64,000 nt of DNA from Fulvivirga lutea (GCF_017068455.1 NZ_CP070608.1:1965488-2029487); one strand, 5' to 3'; positions 43,699 through 52,981 are shown, counted from the first letter of the stretch. Numbers and translations: made by a program. Notes: generated by a model not told the origin, from the sequence alone.

Positions 43699-43803
43699 GT
43701 CATTCTGACGTAGGAAGAATCTTACTCAGATATTAATGTATTCGCTTCTAACTGAGAAAGATCCCTCGTTTCCTCTGGATGGCCAGTCTTTTGAGGGACC
43801 TTC
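43699..43803. repeat. REP-like dispersed repeat behind the SulP gene
   Basis: GTCATTCTGACGTAGGAAGAATCTTACT followed by partly complementary GAGAAAGATCC belongs to the same dispersed family as the copy at about 20535 (GTCATCCTGACGGAGGAAGG). It fills most of the 213-bp gap. Confidence 0.55.
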
Positions 43804-43856
43804 TTTTAAATTTATAGTACTATAGTAAACTTGTTTTCTCTAGGAATACCCCTTTT

Positions 43857-44609
43857 TTAATGTGTAGAATACAAACCCACTCTATTGCCCTCAGTATCAT
43901 CAAAAATTGCAAAATAGCCATTTCCAGGACCCAGTGATGTTTTTTCATTGATTACTTCACCACCATTTTTATTAATTCTTTCTAAATGAGGAGATAAATC
44001 TTCTCCTGCATGTAAGTATACCATTGTGCCTTCTTTAGAAGGTATTAACCCCTCACTTTTAATTAATGTCCCTCCAACACCTGAATCAGGATTAAATGGG
44101 AATATTGCTAATTGTGATCCTTCATATTCTAATTTTTGTAGATCAGTATTTAAAATTTTTGTATAGAACAGATAGGCGCGTTCAAAGTCTGTTACAGGAA
44201 TTTGAAAATTTTGAATTGCACTTTTCATCATCTTTTCATTTTGTTTATTTAATTGATTAATCTCTCCATAATAAAATACATTGAAAGGGTAAATGTCAGC
44301 TTTAAAAATGCCGTTTTTAACGGATGCATCTAATGAAATTAGACTGTCTGCCGCTGATTGATCTTTAGCAGTGAATATGATTTGACCAATATCTGAATAT
44401 CTAGCTCCTAATTTGATAATACCTCTGCTTCGCAGGTCTTTTAAAAATTGTGAGTGTTCAGAAAAGTATGGTTGTTCAGCGTATGGTTTATTGACGTCCC
44501 ATTTTTCGCCTATCGTATAATGTAAAACAAAATACTTATTCACTTCTTGAGCTCGTATACTCAAGGTAATTCCAAATAGTAAAACAATTGTGATTATTAT
44601 ATTTTTCAT
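43857..44609 (-). CDS. Exported YCII-like plus VOC fusion protein
   Basis: The 250-residue protein has a signal peptide (about residues 1-20, ending SIRAQ). It has an N-terminal YCII-like domain (about 25-110; EHSQFLKDLRSRGII, FTAKDQSAADSLI) and a C-terminal VOC/glyoxalase-like domain (about 125-250; VTDFERAYLFYTKIL, then FDDTEGNRVGLYS). Fusion of these two related ferredoxin-like and VOC folds is unusual. It lies 18 bases behind the ECF42 sigma gene, in the same operon, and could be a regulated effector. The substrate is unknown; a metal site is not obvious. Confidence 0.82.
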   Translation of the reverse strand: MKNIIITIVLLFGITLSIRAQEVNKYFVLHYTIGEKWDVNKPYAEQPYFSEHSQFLKDLRSRGIIKLGARYSDIGQIIFTAKDQSAADSLISLDASVKNGIFKADIYPFNVFYYGEINQLNKQNEKMMKSAIQNFQIPVTDFERAYLFYTKILNTDLQKLEYEGSQLAIFPFNPDSGVGGTLIKSEGLIPSKEGTMVYLHAGEDLSPHLERINKNGGEVINEKTSLGPGNGYFAIFDDTEGNRVGLYSTH

Positions 44610-44627
44610 AGTTCTTCAATTATTATG

Positions 44628-45872
44628 TTAAAGTTCATGGATGCGGACTGCTAGAAATTCATGTTCGCGTCTATTCTTTGATAATTCCTGAGCTTTATTA
44701 AATGCTCGTTTGGCCAAATTTGGTTTGTTCAATCGTGCAAGTAAATCACCCTCGAGGGCATAAATCAGATAATGGTTATTTAGTATACCTGATTGTTTTG
44801 TTGCTTCTAATTCCTGCAATGCCATAGCCGGTCCATTCACATAGCTTTTAGCCACAATTTTATTTAACTGTGATAGCGGTGAGTATTCTATTTTTTCCAA
44901 TTGTTCATATAAATAAACAATCTGCTTCCAGTTGGTTTCTTCAAAGTTTGGACTTAAGCAATGAATGGATGAAATGATGGCCTCTAAATGATATTTACTT
45001 ACTTCCTGAGATTTGGTGGCTTTATTCAAAAAGAAGATTCCTTCATTGATGTATTTCTTATCCCATAAACTTCTATTCTGCTTTTCAAGAGTAATAATGT
45101 CACCTGTATCGTTTAAACGGGCAGGAAACCTGGCCAAGGCAAAAAACATAATCGACAGCAAAGCAAACGTTTCGTATCTAAGTGAAGTATCTGGTTCTAG
45201 TAAAAGCTTCGTTAAGCGAATAGATTCAAAACACAGATCATGATTGATAACCTGATCAGATCGGGTGGATTTATAGCCTTCGTTAAACATTAGGTATAAC
45301 ACGGTGTGAACTACACCTATGCGTTCTTCTGATTGTAATAAAGTGCGGCTTTCCATTTCCACCACCTTTTCCCTTAGATGTTTTTTTGTTCGAGTAAGTG
45401 CTTTTTTAACGGCTTCTTCTTCCATTAAAAGTGCATTGGCCAATTCTTTACGCCCGAAGCCTGATAAAATATGAAGTGTAATTAAAATCTGATTTCTCTT
45501 AGAGAATGAAGGGTTACAACAAGTTAAAAGTAGTCTAAGTTGACTATCACTTACTTCATTTTCCAAATACACCTCATGGGTTTCTGAATTACTTTCTACT
45601 TCTTGGGATGCATCTAATGGAGCCAAACGACTATTTCTTTTAAAATAGTTTACGGCTTTATTTTTTGCAACACTCATCAGCCATGCCGGTGGGTTATCCG
45701 GGATGCTTCCGTATTTCCATTTTGTTAATGCAGTTTCAAAGGTATCTTGCACCACATCACTTATTTCATCTAGTACATGCAGGCCATATATTTTAGACAA
45801 TACAGCAATCATCTTTCCAGAATTTTCCCTGAAAAGATGTGCTGTTAATTGTTTAATTTTTTCAGTTGGCAT
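44628..45872 (-). CDS. ECF42-type sigma factor with C-terminal TPR extension
   Basis: The 414-residue protein has region 2 (DEISDVVQDTFETALTKW, then WLMSVAKNKAVNYFKR) and region 4 (LILITLHILSGFGRKELANALLM). A long helical C-terminus of DUF6596/TPR-like repeats follows (EGYKSTRSDQVINHDLCFE, then NLAKRAFNKAQELS). These are hallmarks of ECF42 sigma factors, which have no anti-sigma factor and occur with a DGPF-domain protein. The DGPF gene precedes it and overlaps by one base (TAATG). The C-terminal extension is thought to control activity. The YCII-VOC gene follows. Confidence 0.9.
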   Translation of the reverse strand: MPTEKIKQLTAHLFRENSGKMIAVLSKIYGLHVLDEISDVVQDTFETALTKWKYGSIPDNPPAWLMSVAKNKAVNYFKRNSRLAPLDASQEVESNSETHEVYLENEVSDSQLRLLLTCCNPSFSKRNQILITLHILSGFGRKELANALLMEEEAVKKALTRTKKHLREKVVEMESRTLLQSEERIGVVHTVLYLMFNEGYKSTRSDQVINHDLCFESIRLTKLLLEPDTSLRYETFALLSIMFFALARFPARLNDTGDIITLEKQNRSLWDKKYINEGIFFLNKATKSQEVSKYHLEAIISSIHCLSPNFEETNWKQIVYLYEQLEKIEYSPLSQLNKIVAKSYVNGPAMALQELEATKQSGILNNHYLIYALEGDLLARLNKPNLAKRAFNKAQELSKNRREHEFLAVRIHEL

Positions 45873-46225
45873 TAAGGTTTTTCAACATCAATAACTTCTC
45901 TAACCTCTAATGTTGCTTCATCCATTTTAAGAGATGGACAACCTTTAGAAATCTCAGTAGCCTCTTCCAGAGAGTTGGCCAATAAAAAATAATAACCGCT
46001 GATACTTTCTTTTAACTCAATGAATGGTCCGTCTGTAACTATAGCAGAACTTCCTTTGATACATTTCCCATGTGGCATGAGGGGGTTGCCGCCTTTAAAA
46101 TGACCTTTTTCCATTAATTGTGCCACCCAATTAGTATGTGCTTCAATGCTTTTTTGCATTTCTTCAGCACTCATTTCATTCTCATTCTCTGCATTGTTTC
46201 TAATGAGCATTAAGTATTCTTTCAT
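45872..46225 (-). CDS. DGPF/YCII-type protein paired with the ECF42 sigma factor
   Basis: The 117-residue protein matches the YCII-related DGPF family: MKEYLMLIRNN at the start, then SSAIVTDGPFIELKE with the name-giving DGPF motif, and GYYFLLANSLEEATEI. DGPF proteins are the usual neighbours of ECF42 sigma factors and probable targets, with unclear biochemical role. The TAA overlaps the sigma ATG. Genes in the run share the minus strand: DGPF, sigma, YCII-VOC. Confidence 0.9.
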   Translation of the reverse strand: MKEYLMLIRNNAENENEMSAEEMQKSIEAHTNWVAQLMEKGHFKGGNPLMPHGKCIKGSSAIVTDGPFIELKESISGYYFLLANSLEEATEISKGCPSLKMDEATLEVREVIDVEKP

Positions 46226-46384
46226 TTCAATAAAGTGTTTTGGTTCACCTATATATCAATTAAGTTACTTAATCGGGGACATTATTACAGAAAATAGTTT
46301 AGCAGTGAGTGGTGTTTTGCAAAGTGTAATGCTGTACTGAAGTTAATTGGAACTTGCCCTTAATGTGTTATTTGATGGTTTCTG

Positions 46385-46789
46385 CTATCTATCTTTAATC
46401 CGATACATAAACTTTAATCCCGACCAGGTTTTATCTACTGCACAAACTTTCACATCTACAAGACCATTGGCCAGGCCATATTCGCGAACGATATTGCCAT
46501 CCAAATCGGTTGGTACTTTTGATGCCTTTTTGGGCCATGACACCCAAAGAGTTCCTTTTTTTGCTAGTTGAGATTTGCATGATTTAAAATGAGCATCCAT
46601 TTCTTTATGTGTAAATACAAAAAGATGAATGAAGTCTAATTCAGAATCAGTTTTCTTAGCTTCTTCAATTTCAGGTAAGTCGGCAAACAGGTTAAAGTAA
46701 TGCTCAGGTTGGTTTACAAATAGCACTTTGTAGCCTTCTTTAATTCCAAGTTTTTTGGCTAGTGGGGTTCCTGAGTAGCCTGCGTTCAT
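46385..46789 (-). CDS. DUF3052-family protein
   Basis: The 134-residue cytoplasmic protein begins MNAGYSGTPLAKKLGI, the diagnostic N-terminus of DUF3052. It continues with LDFIHLFVFTHKEMDAHF, KKGTLWVSWPKKASK and GLVDVKVCAVDKTWSGLKF. Function is unknown; structurally it looks like a small Rossmann-like or CoA-binding fold. It lies downstream of the SPL gene on the same strand with a 63-base gap. A 159-bp non-coding stretch separates it from the DGPF gene. Confidence 0.85.
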   Translation of the reverse strand: MNAGYSGTPLAKKLGIKEGYKVLFVNQPEHYFNLFADLPEIEEAKKTDSELDFIHLFVFTHKEMDAHFKSCKSQLAKKGTLWVSWPKKASKVPTDLDGNIVREYGLANGLVDVKVCAVDKTWSGLKFMYRIKDR

Positions 46790-46852
46790 ACAATTAAAAT
46801 AACAATTTATTCTGAATCAACTGCAGTTGGACGTTTTGATTAGAAAGAGTTT

Positions 46853-47737
46853 CTAAATAATAGCACGCTTTATTCCATATGTGGCACACATCTCATCCAT
46901 TTTCTTATCAAAAGCTTCGCGATAGTAGGCTGGCAGCTCGTTATGCTTCGAAAATAGCCTCTGATACTTTGGGACTAGTTCTGGGTAATGCTTTTCTATA
47001 GCACCAAGAACCAATGTTTTGCTATCTGCTTTTCCTTCGCCATAAAGCGCAATGGTTGCAGGTAGAATATAGTCAACATCAACTTTTTTGAATACCTCAA
47101 ATGAAGCAGTTAATTGCTCTGTAGTGTCTGTTATATAAGGGATCATAGGCATAAAGCTAATGCCGGTTTTGAGTCCAGATTCTTTGATTTTTTGTACAGC
47201 CTCTATTCGCGCTGAGGGGGGAGTGGCACCCGGCTCAAATATTTGGGCTATACTATCTTCAATGGTTGAAAATGAAAATGTAACTAAAGTTCCTTTTAAC
47301 TTTTGAGCCAGATCTGAGGGCAGAATAGCGTCTTCATTAATTGAGTTTAATATTTCTAAATCTCTTATTACTAAGTCTGACCGGGTGATGATATGAACGG
47401 GAAATTTGTATTTCCAAATAACTTCCAGCATTTGCTGAGTTAACCTGTACTCACTTTCAGCTTTTAGATACGGGTCAGTGGCTGAAGATAATACAATAAA
47501 ACCATACTCATTTTTACGTGCACGTATTGAAAGTTGTTTTTCTAAAAGTTCGGGAGCATTCGTTTTTATTTCTAATGCCGTACCCATGTGAGTACCATAT
47601 TTACTCCCTCTGATAAAGCAAAAGAGGCAATTAAAAGAGCAAGCAGAATAAGGGTTTACTGTATAATCATCCAGAAACCATGCGTCTCTGCGTTTGGTTT
47701 TGTTTAATATCGATTTAGCCTTTCTTTTTTTTGGCAT
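46853..47737 (-). CDS. SPL-type radical SAM protein
   Basis: The protein has 294 residues from the ATG at 47737; an ATG at 47743 is equally possible. The radical SAM cluster motif is PYSACSFNCLFCFIRG, with a C-x3-C-x2-C spacing that binds a [4Fe-4S] cluster and SAM. Conserved neighbours are TDPYLKAESEYRLTQ and IITRSDLVIRDLEIL. It belongs to the spore-photolyase-like (SPL) group of non-sporulating bacteria, whose substrate is not settled (DNA lesion or other). The start overlaps the DNA-alkylation-repair gene by about 23 bases, so the pair is coupled, in line with a DNA damage role. Confidence 0.85.
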   Translation of the reverse strand: MPKKRKAKSILNKTKRRDAWFLDDYTVNPYSACSFNCLFCFIRGSKYGTHMGTALEIKTNAPELLEKQLSIRARKNEYGFIVLSSATDPYLKAESEYRLTQQMLEVIWKYKFPVHIITRSDLVIRDLEILNSINEDAILPSDLAQKLKGTLVTFSFSTIEDSIAQIFEPGATPPSARIEAVQKIKESGLKTGISFMPMIPYITDTTEQLTASFEVFKKVDVDYILPATIALYGEGKADSKTLVLGAIEKHYPELVPKYQRLFSKHNELPAYYREAFDKKMDEMCATYGIKRAII

Positions 47738-48443
47738 AATCATGTCTTGAAAGACCAATTTTCACTTTTCCTCGAAACCATTGTCCTACACTTTCAGAGT
47801 TAATCTCATCATCATACTTCTCAATAATATCTGGATGGAACTTCGCAATAGTTTTAGCGGCCCAACCAATTCCCGTTTTAATATGGTAGTCTTTTGCCGC
47901 AGCCAAACTAAGAAGAAGTTGAAACGCCTTCTCGGAGTTAGCATAACTTAACCCATGTTTAACTGCTCTATGAACTCCCGGACCAATTGATCTAACTACC
48001 CAGTTGACAGGGTGTTTAGCAATTGGTTGAAATTCTGTTAGCATTAGTTCAGGGTAATTTAATAGAGCGACACCATAAACTCGCTCACCAATAATATCTG
48101 TTACATACCAATCATCAGCAAGTGCTATAATCTCAGTTGCAGTATCTATTGATTCTTTGAAATTATCTTGAAGTTTATGCTCCAGTAGTTTACCTATTAT
48201 TACATTCCCTCCAATAGTCTTGAGCTTTTCAATTTCAAAACAAAAATCAATCAGCTGTTTGGAATCCAGTTGGTTATAAATAAGTGTCGAAGCATGTTCT
48301 AATAATGGAAACTTTACTTTGTAGTTAAGCAAGTTGGAAAATAGCCGATGAGCTAATTCATGGTTAGATTTTGAAGTACTTAACGCTTCATCAACAATTG
48401 TGGTAATTTCATTTTTTCTTGTGATTGACTGAATCAAAACCAC
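47715..48443 (-). CDS. AlkD-like DNA alkylation repair (HEAT-like) protein
   Basis: The 242-residue all-helical protein matches the DNA alkylation repair family. The diagnostic part is DDWYVTDIIGERVYG, then NWVVRSIGPGVHRAVKHGL, and GIGWAAKTIAKFHPDIIEKY. AlkD-like enzymes excise positively charged alkylated bases; the catalytic Asp is not assigned here. It starts with GTG at 48443 inside the CorA gene (10-base overlap) and overlaps the SPL gene at its end. Function in alkylation repair is inferred from family. Confidence 0.8.
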   Translation of the reverse strand: MVLIQSITRKNEITTIVDEALSTSKSNHELAHRLFSNLLNYKVKFPLLEHASTLIYNQLDSKQLIDFCFEIEKLKTIGGNVIIGKLLEHKLQDNFKESIDTATEIIALADDWYVTDIIGERVYGVALLNYPELMLTEFQPIAKHPVNWVVRSIGPGVHRAVKHGLSYANSEKAFQLLLSLAAAKDYHIKTGIGWAAKTIAKFHPDIIEKYDDEINSESVGQWFRGKVKIGLSRHDYAKKKKG

Positions 48444-49540
48444 TTCTTCCTTTTAAAATAGATTACCATAATCATTAAAGTGGTAAGCATCAAACCCCAA
48501 ACCGCAGCATAGCCATACTTCCATTGGAGTTCCGGCATATATTCGAAATTCATTCCGTAAATACCTGCTATAAATGTGAGTGGAATAAAGATAGTAGCAA
48601 TGATGGTTAGCACTTTCATTACCTCATTCATCTTATTACTCACACTGGTCATATACATGTCCATTAAACTGGTAGTAAGATCACGGTAGGTTTCCATTGT
48701 TTCAATTACTTGTATCGTATGATCGTACACATCATTGAAGTACTGTATGGTTTCTTTTTTAATAAAGTGATACTCGCCTTTACTAATTTTACTCACGGCC
48801 TCTCTTACCGGATAAACTGATTTTCTAAGAAAAATCAATTCTTTTTTTAACTGTTGTATTTTTTGTAGGGTGCGTTTAGTTGGATTAACAAAAACCTCGT
48901 CTTCCAGCAATTCAATACGCTCTGCTATATTTTCAAGAATTAAAAAGTAACTATCTACTATGGTATCTATAAACCTGTAAAAAAGATAGTCGGCATGCTT
49001 TTTCCGTGCTTTACTATTGGGATCATTCTTCAATCGGTTTCTCATTCCTTCGAAAAGGTCACCTTCCTTTTCCTGAAAAGATAGAATATAGTTTTTGCCT
49101 AAAACAAAACTCATTTGCTCGTAAATGATGCTCTCAGTATTTAAGGCATTAAGAGTTTTTAAGGTGAAAAATAAGTGTTCCTCGTACTCTTCAACTTTAG
49201 GCCGCTGATCGGAGTTTAGTATATCTTCAAGTATTAGGGAGTTTACGGCAAAATGTTCACCTACCTCGCGAATAAGATCCACATTATGCAACCCATCGAT
49301 ATTAATCCAGTTAACAGTTTCGGCTGAAAGCCCTTCAGTTATTTCGTTAGACTTGCCACTGCTAGCTTCTCTAAATTCTTTATCGTTATAGCTGATCAGT
49401 TCAACTAACGATTTGTCTGTGAGTTTCTCGCCCAAGTGCACCAATTGGCCGGGAGGTAAGCCAGCTGTTTTTGATGACTTAATCAGACTTGGAAACTTAA
49501 TTTTTGGAAAATCAAACGGGTTAGGAAAGTCAAACTGCAT
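48434..49540 (-). CDS. corA: CorA-family magnesium/cobalt transporter
   Basis: The 368-residue protein has a long cytoplasmic N-terminal domain with charged helices and two C-terminal transmembrane helices. The signature GMN lies in IYGMNFEYMPEL in the pore loop. The last residues are basic (YFKRKKWF). It mediates Mg2+ (or Co2+) uptake as a pentamer. The gene is 3 bases downstream of mscS, and its end overlaps the alkylation-repair gene. Confidence 0.93.
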   Translation of the reverse strand: MQFDFPNPFDFPKIKFPSLIKSSKTAGLPPGQLVHLGEKLTDKSLVELISYNDKEFREASSGKSNEITEGLSAETVNWINIDGLHNVDLIREVGEHFAVNSLILEDILNSDQRPKVEEYEEHLFFTLKTLNALNTESIIYEQMSFVLGKNYILSFQEKEGDLFEGMRNRLKNDPNSKARKKHADYLFYRFIDTIVDSYFLILENIAERIELLEDEVFVNPTKRTLQKIQQLKKELIFLRKSVYPVREAVSKISKGEYHFIKKETIQYFNDVYDHTIQVIETMETYRDLTTSLMDMYMTSVSNKMNEVMKVLTIIATIFIPLTFIAGIYGMNFEYMPELQWKYGYAAVWGLMLTTLMIMVIYFKRKKWF

Positions 49541-49543
49541 AAA

Positions 49544-50395
49544 CTATTTTTTGTCTTTATAAACAATGGTTCTGTGCGGGAATGGTATTTCCACACCTTC
49601 TTTATCGAATCTTTCTTTAATTGACTTATGTAAGTCACACTTCATGGCAAAACCAACCATTGGATCTCTTGCCCACACATAGCCTCTTAAATTTAACGAG
49701 CTATCTCCAAACTCAATAAGCCTAACTCTTACAGCAGGTACACCGTTAGCTTTATCTTCAGGTGTTCTAGCATCTAAAAAGTCAGGATGTTTTTCAGCCT
49801 CTTCCTGAATTATTTTGGTAGCCACATCTACACTTGAGTCATAGCTGATGCCAACGTGAATGTGCATGCAAGTTTCAAATTCATTCAACGTAGAGTTAAT
49901 GATAGTTTCATTACTTATCACCGAGTTGGGAATAACGATTCGTCTGTTTTCGTAATTATTAATTACTGTGTGTCTGAGAGTAATGTCTTCCACTTCGCCC
50001 ATTAAATCAGTGCCTATTTTAATATGATCGCCCACACGAAATGGTTTAAAGATTACCAGGAAAATTCCGGTAATAATATTTGAAAAGGCCGATTGCGATG
50101 CAAAACCAATAATGGCGGCAAATACACCGGCACCTGCAAATATTGTTACGCCATAATCTTTTAATTCAGGTATTCGATAGAATATGATGATTATGGCAAT
50201 AATGAAAATGATAAAGCTTACTGCATTCTTAATGAAGTTATACTTGGTAGGGTCTACATTAAGTTTTTGAGAGGCAGTTTTCACAAACTTATTTAGTGAA
50301 TACCTCAGTATTTTTGTAAGAATAAATGCAATTACTAAAATGATAAGTGACACCAGAATATGGCGCCATACTTCTGAGTTAAAATCGATATCCAT
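49544..50395 (-). CDS. Small-conductance mechanosensitive channel (MscS family)
   Basis: The 283-residue protein has three transmembrane helices. The pore helix and beta domain include GAGVFAAIIGFASQSAFSNI and IFKPFRVGDHIKIG, and the C-terminal domain ends PFPHRTIVYKDKK. The channel opens under membrane tension to release solutes. It lies 3 bases from both the downstream corA and the upstream hydrolase gene, so hydrolase, mscS and corA form one operon. An mscL gene is near 54 kb. Confidence 0.92.
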   Translation of the reverse strand: MDIDFNSEVWRHILVSLIILVIAFILTKILRYSLNKFVKTASQKLNVDPTKYNFIKNAVSFIIFIIAIIIIFYRIPELKDYGVTIFAGAGVFAAIIGFASQSAFSNIITGIFLVIFKPFRVGDHIKIGTDLMGEVEDITLRHTVINNYENRRIVIPNSVISNETIINSTLNEFETCMHIHVGISYDSSVDVATKIIQEEAEKHPDFLDARTPEDKANGVPAVRVRLIEFGDSSLNLRGYVWARDPMVGFAMKCDLHKSIKERFDKEGVEIPFPHRTIVYKDKK

Positions 50396-50398
50396 GTT

Positions 50399-51250
50399 TT
50401 AAATATTCTTGAAGAAAGATACGGTTTTATTCAATACCTCGTATGTATGAGGGTGTAAATCGTCCTGTGTAAAAGGGTGTGAGCCACCAAACACATGGTC
50501 TGCTCCAGCAACCACATGCAGCTCCGCCTCCGGTTTTAACTCCTTCAGTTCATAGGCATGCTGCACAGGAACGGTCGGATCTTTATCGCCATGAAAAATG
50601 ATTACTGGTTGCTCCAACTCACTTATTGCTTTTTTAGGGTTATATCTGTCCCTATTGTTCATTAGATCGTGATAAGCCTGGAAGTAAATAGGCATCATCT
50701 GGTTTGTACGGGTATTTTCAACATAATGTACACCTTCTTTACGCCAGTGCTCAACAAGTTGATCAGTGAATCCCATAGAAAAATCATTCACAGCTGCCCA
50801 GGTAGCTAACCCCTTTATACGTTTGTCTTCTTTAGTTTTAACGATGGAAATTCCACCACCACGACTATGACCAATTACAAACAGTTTGTCAGTATCTACA
50901 TTTAATTCGGGAACAGGGTTTGAGTGGATGAAATCGATCATCGTGTCAATGTCGTTCAATTCCTTTGTAAAGTTGTTATTTCCAAAGGCCTCCAAATCTG
51001 TAAAGTTGTTAGGGTCATCGTTTGAAATGCCGTTGAATGACATATTGAACTTAAAAAAAGCAAACCCGTGCTCAGCAAATTTTTGAGCCAGCAGGTTAAA
51101 ATGGCCCCAGTCTTTAAAACCTTTGAATCCGTGAATAAATAGTATTACTGGTAGAGAACCGATTGCCTTTCTAGCTGTTAAATCAGCAAGAAATGGACGG
51201 TTATCATTTTTACTTATAAGCTCAAAATCCTGTTTTATTTGATTCGCCAT
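50399..51250 (-). CDS. Alpha/beta hydrolase (dienelactone-hydrolase-like)
   Basis: The protein has 283 residues from the ATG at 51250. A longer frame to 51442 runs antisense into the polyprenyl synthetase gene and is not credible. It has FIHGFKGFKDWGHFN, the nucleophile elbow VIGHSRGGG, the acid in GDKDPTVPVQHAYEL and the catalytic His in AGADHVFGGSHP. The substrate is unknown; it is cytoplasmic (no leader). It is the first gene of the hydrolase-mscS-corA run and divergent from the polyprenyl synthetase gene over 58 bases. Confidence 0.85.
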   Translation of the reverse strand: MANQIKQDFELISKNDNRPFLADLTARKAIGSLPVILFIHGFKGFKDWGHFNLLAQKFAEHGFAFFKFNMSFNGISNDDPNNFTDLEAFGNNNFTKELNDIDTMIDFIHSNPVPELNVDTDKLFVIGHSRGGGISIVKTKEDKRIKGLATWAAVNDFSMGFTDQLVEHWRKEGVHYVENTRTNQMMPIYFQAYHDLMNNRDRYNPKKAISELEQPVIIFHGDKDPTVPVQHAYELKELKPEAELHVVAGADHVFGGSHPFTQDDLHPHTYEVLNKTVSFFKNI

Positions 51251-51308
51251 ACTATTTGTTTTGATAAGCTCCCCGTTGGAGTTAATATTGTAGCCAACTA
51301 GTCGATAG

Positions 51309-52283
51309 ATGGCCTTAAATCTAAAAGAAATAAAAGCACCGATTGCCACCGAGATGGAGGAATTTGAAAAGAAATTCCGTTCATCTATGAAAACCAAGGT
51401 GCTACTTCTTGACAAAATAATGACATACATCATAAAGCGCAAAGGAAAACAGATGCGCCCTATGTTTGTATTTCTAAGCGCTGGTACTTGTGGTAAAATA
51501 GAAGAGTCAACCTACCGAGGAGCGTCATTAATTGAACTTTTACATACGGCAACGTTGGTGCATGACGATGTTGTGGATGATGCCAATTATAGACGTGGAT
51601 TTTTCTCGATAAATGCATTATGGAAAAATAAAATTGCTGTATTGGTTGGGGATTACCTGCTATCGAGAGGGTTACTGTTGTCAGTAGATAACAATGATTT
51701 TGAGTTGTTGAAAATAGTATCTTCTGCGGTTAAAGAGATGAGTGAAGGCGAGTTATTGCAGATAGAAAAGGCCAGGGTTTTAGATATCACTGAGGATGTA
51801 TATTACGAGATTATCAGACAAAAAACGGCTTCTTTAATTGCATCTTGCTGTGCAGTAGGTGCGAGTTCTGCAGGTGTTCAAAATGGGCAGGTTGAGAAAA
51901 TGCGACTGTTTGGTGAGAAAGTGGGAATGGCCTTTCAGATTAAAGATGACTTATTTGATTATGGTGATGATGAGATCGGTAAACCGCTGGGTATCGATAT
52001 TAAGGAAAAGAAAATGACGCTTCCGTTAATAAAAGCCTTGTCGGAGGCATCCAGATCGGATAAAAAACGGATAATAAAGATAATTAGAAAACATTCTGAA
52101 GATAATAAGAAAGTTGCTGAGGTAATACAATTTGTAAAGCAATCAGGTGGCCTGGAATATGCCCAGGGAGTGATGCGCAAGTTTTATGAAGAGGCAATGG
52201 AATTGCTCAATGAATTTGAAGAATCCATTTATAAACAATCATTGGGGCAATTAGTGCAATTCACAATAGAGAGATCAAAATAA
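51309..52283 (+). CDS. Polyprenyl (trans-prenyl) diphosphate synthase
   Basis: The 324-residue enzyme condenses isopentenyl diphosphate units into a polyprenyl chain. The first aspartate-rich motif is LVHDDVVDDANYRRG and the second is FQIKDDLFDYGDDEIGKP. KRKGKQMRPMFVFLSAG is near the N-terminus. The likely product is octaprenyl or a longer chain for menaquinone, but chain length is not determined by eye. An SDR gene follows 4 bases later, so the two are coupled. Start is ATG at 51309. Confidence 0.92.
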   Translation: MALNLKEIKAPIATEMEEFEKKFRSSMKTKVLLLDKIMTYIIKRKGKQMRPMFVFLSAGTCGKIEESTYRGASLIELLHTATLVHDDVVDDANYRRGFFSINALWKNKIAVLVGDYLLSRGLLLSVDNNDFELLKIVSSAVKEMSEGELLQIEKARVLDITEDVYYEIIRQKTASLIASCCAVGASSAGVQNGQVEKMRLFGEKVGMAFQIKDDLFDYGDDEIGKPLGIDIKEKKMTLPLIKALSEASRSDKKRIIKIIRKHSEDNKKVAEVIQFVKQSGGLEYAQGVMRKFYEEAMELLNEFEESIYKQSLGQLVQFTIERSK

Positions 52284-52287
52284 TTTT

Positions 52288-52980
52288 ATGGAATTAGTAG
52301 ATAAGGTGGCTGTAGTTACCGGTGTAAGTAAAGGAATTGGTAGGGCTACAGTAGAGGCTTTGCTCAAGAAAGGATGTTTAGTTGCAGGGTGGGGCAGGAC
52401 AGCACCAGACATACAGCACACCAATTTTTACTTTTTTGAGACGGATGTTCAAGACCTGAGTTCGGTTAAGAATGCTTACCACGGTACGATTAATAGCATT
52501 GGTGATGACGTTTCAATTTTGGTTAACAATGCAGGCCTTGGCTTTGAAGGCGAGCTAGAACAACTAACAGAAGAGCAATGGAGCACCATGTTTAGAACCA
52601 ATGTGGATGGTGTATTTTATTGTACCCAGCAAGTTCTACCCGGAATGAAAGAGTTAGGTGAAGCACATATAATAAATATTTCTTCTATTGCGGGTCAAAC
52701 GGGTATTCCGGGTATGTCTGGCTATTGTGCGACTAAGTTTGCTGTAAGAGGTTTTTCTCAATCACTTTATAAAGAGGTGAGGAATGATGGTGTAAAAGTC
52801 ACCTGCATCTATCCGGGCTCAGTTCAAACTAACTTTTTCGATTCAATAGATTCCGTTACTGCTAACGATAATATGATGCAGCCTGAAGATATTGCCAGCA
52901 CCATTGTTCATTGTTTGGAATCAGATGCTAATTACCATCATGTAGATATAGAGGTAAGGCCGCTGAAGCCGAAAGGATAA
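52288..52980 (+). CDS. SDR-family oxidoreductase
   Basis: The 230-residue classical short-chain dehydrogenase has the NAD(P)-binding TGVSKGIGRA, the structural NNAGLG, a Ser (INISSIAGQ) and the catalytic YCATK. It would oxidise or reduce an unknown alcohol/ketone. It is 4 bases behind the polyprenyl synthetase and ends at a strong bidirectional terminator. Confidence 0.9.
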   Translation: MELVDKVAVVTGVSKGIGRATVEALLKKGCLVAGWGRTAPDIQHTNFYFFETDVQDLSSVKNAYHGTINSIGDDVSILVNNAGLGFEGELEQLTEEQWSTMFRTNVDGVFYCTQQVLPGMKELGEAHIINISSIAGQTGIPGMSGYCATKFAVRGFSQSLYKEVRNDGVKVTCIYPGSVQTNFFDSIDSVTANDNMMQPEDIASTIVHCLESDANYHHVDIEVRPLKPKG

Positions 52981-52981
52981 A

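Noticed and set aside
51251-51442. Upstream extension of the hydrolase gene
   Set aside because: It would run antisense through the polyprenyl synthetase start; the ATG at 51250 gives the normal family start.
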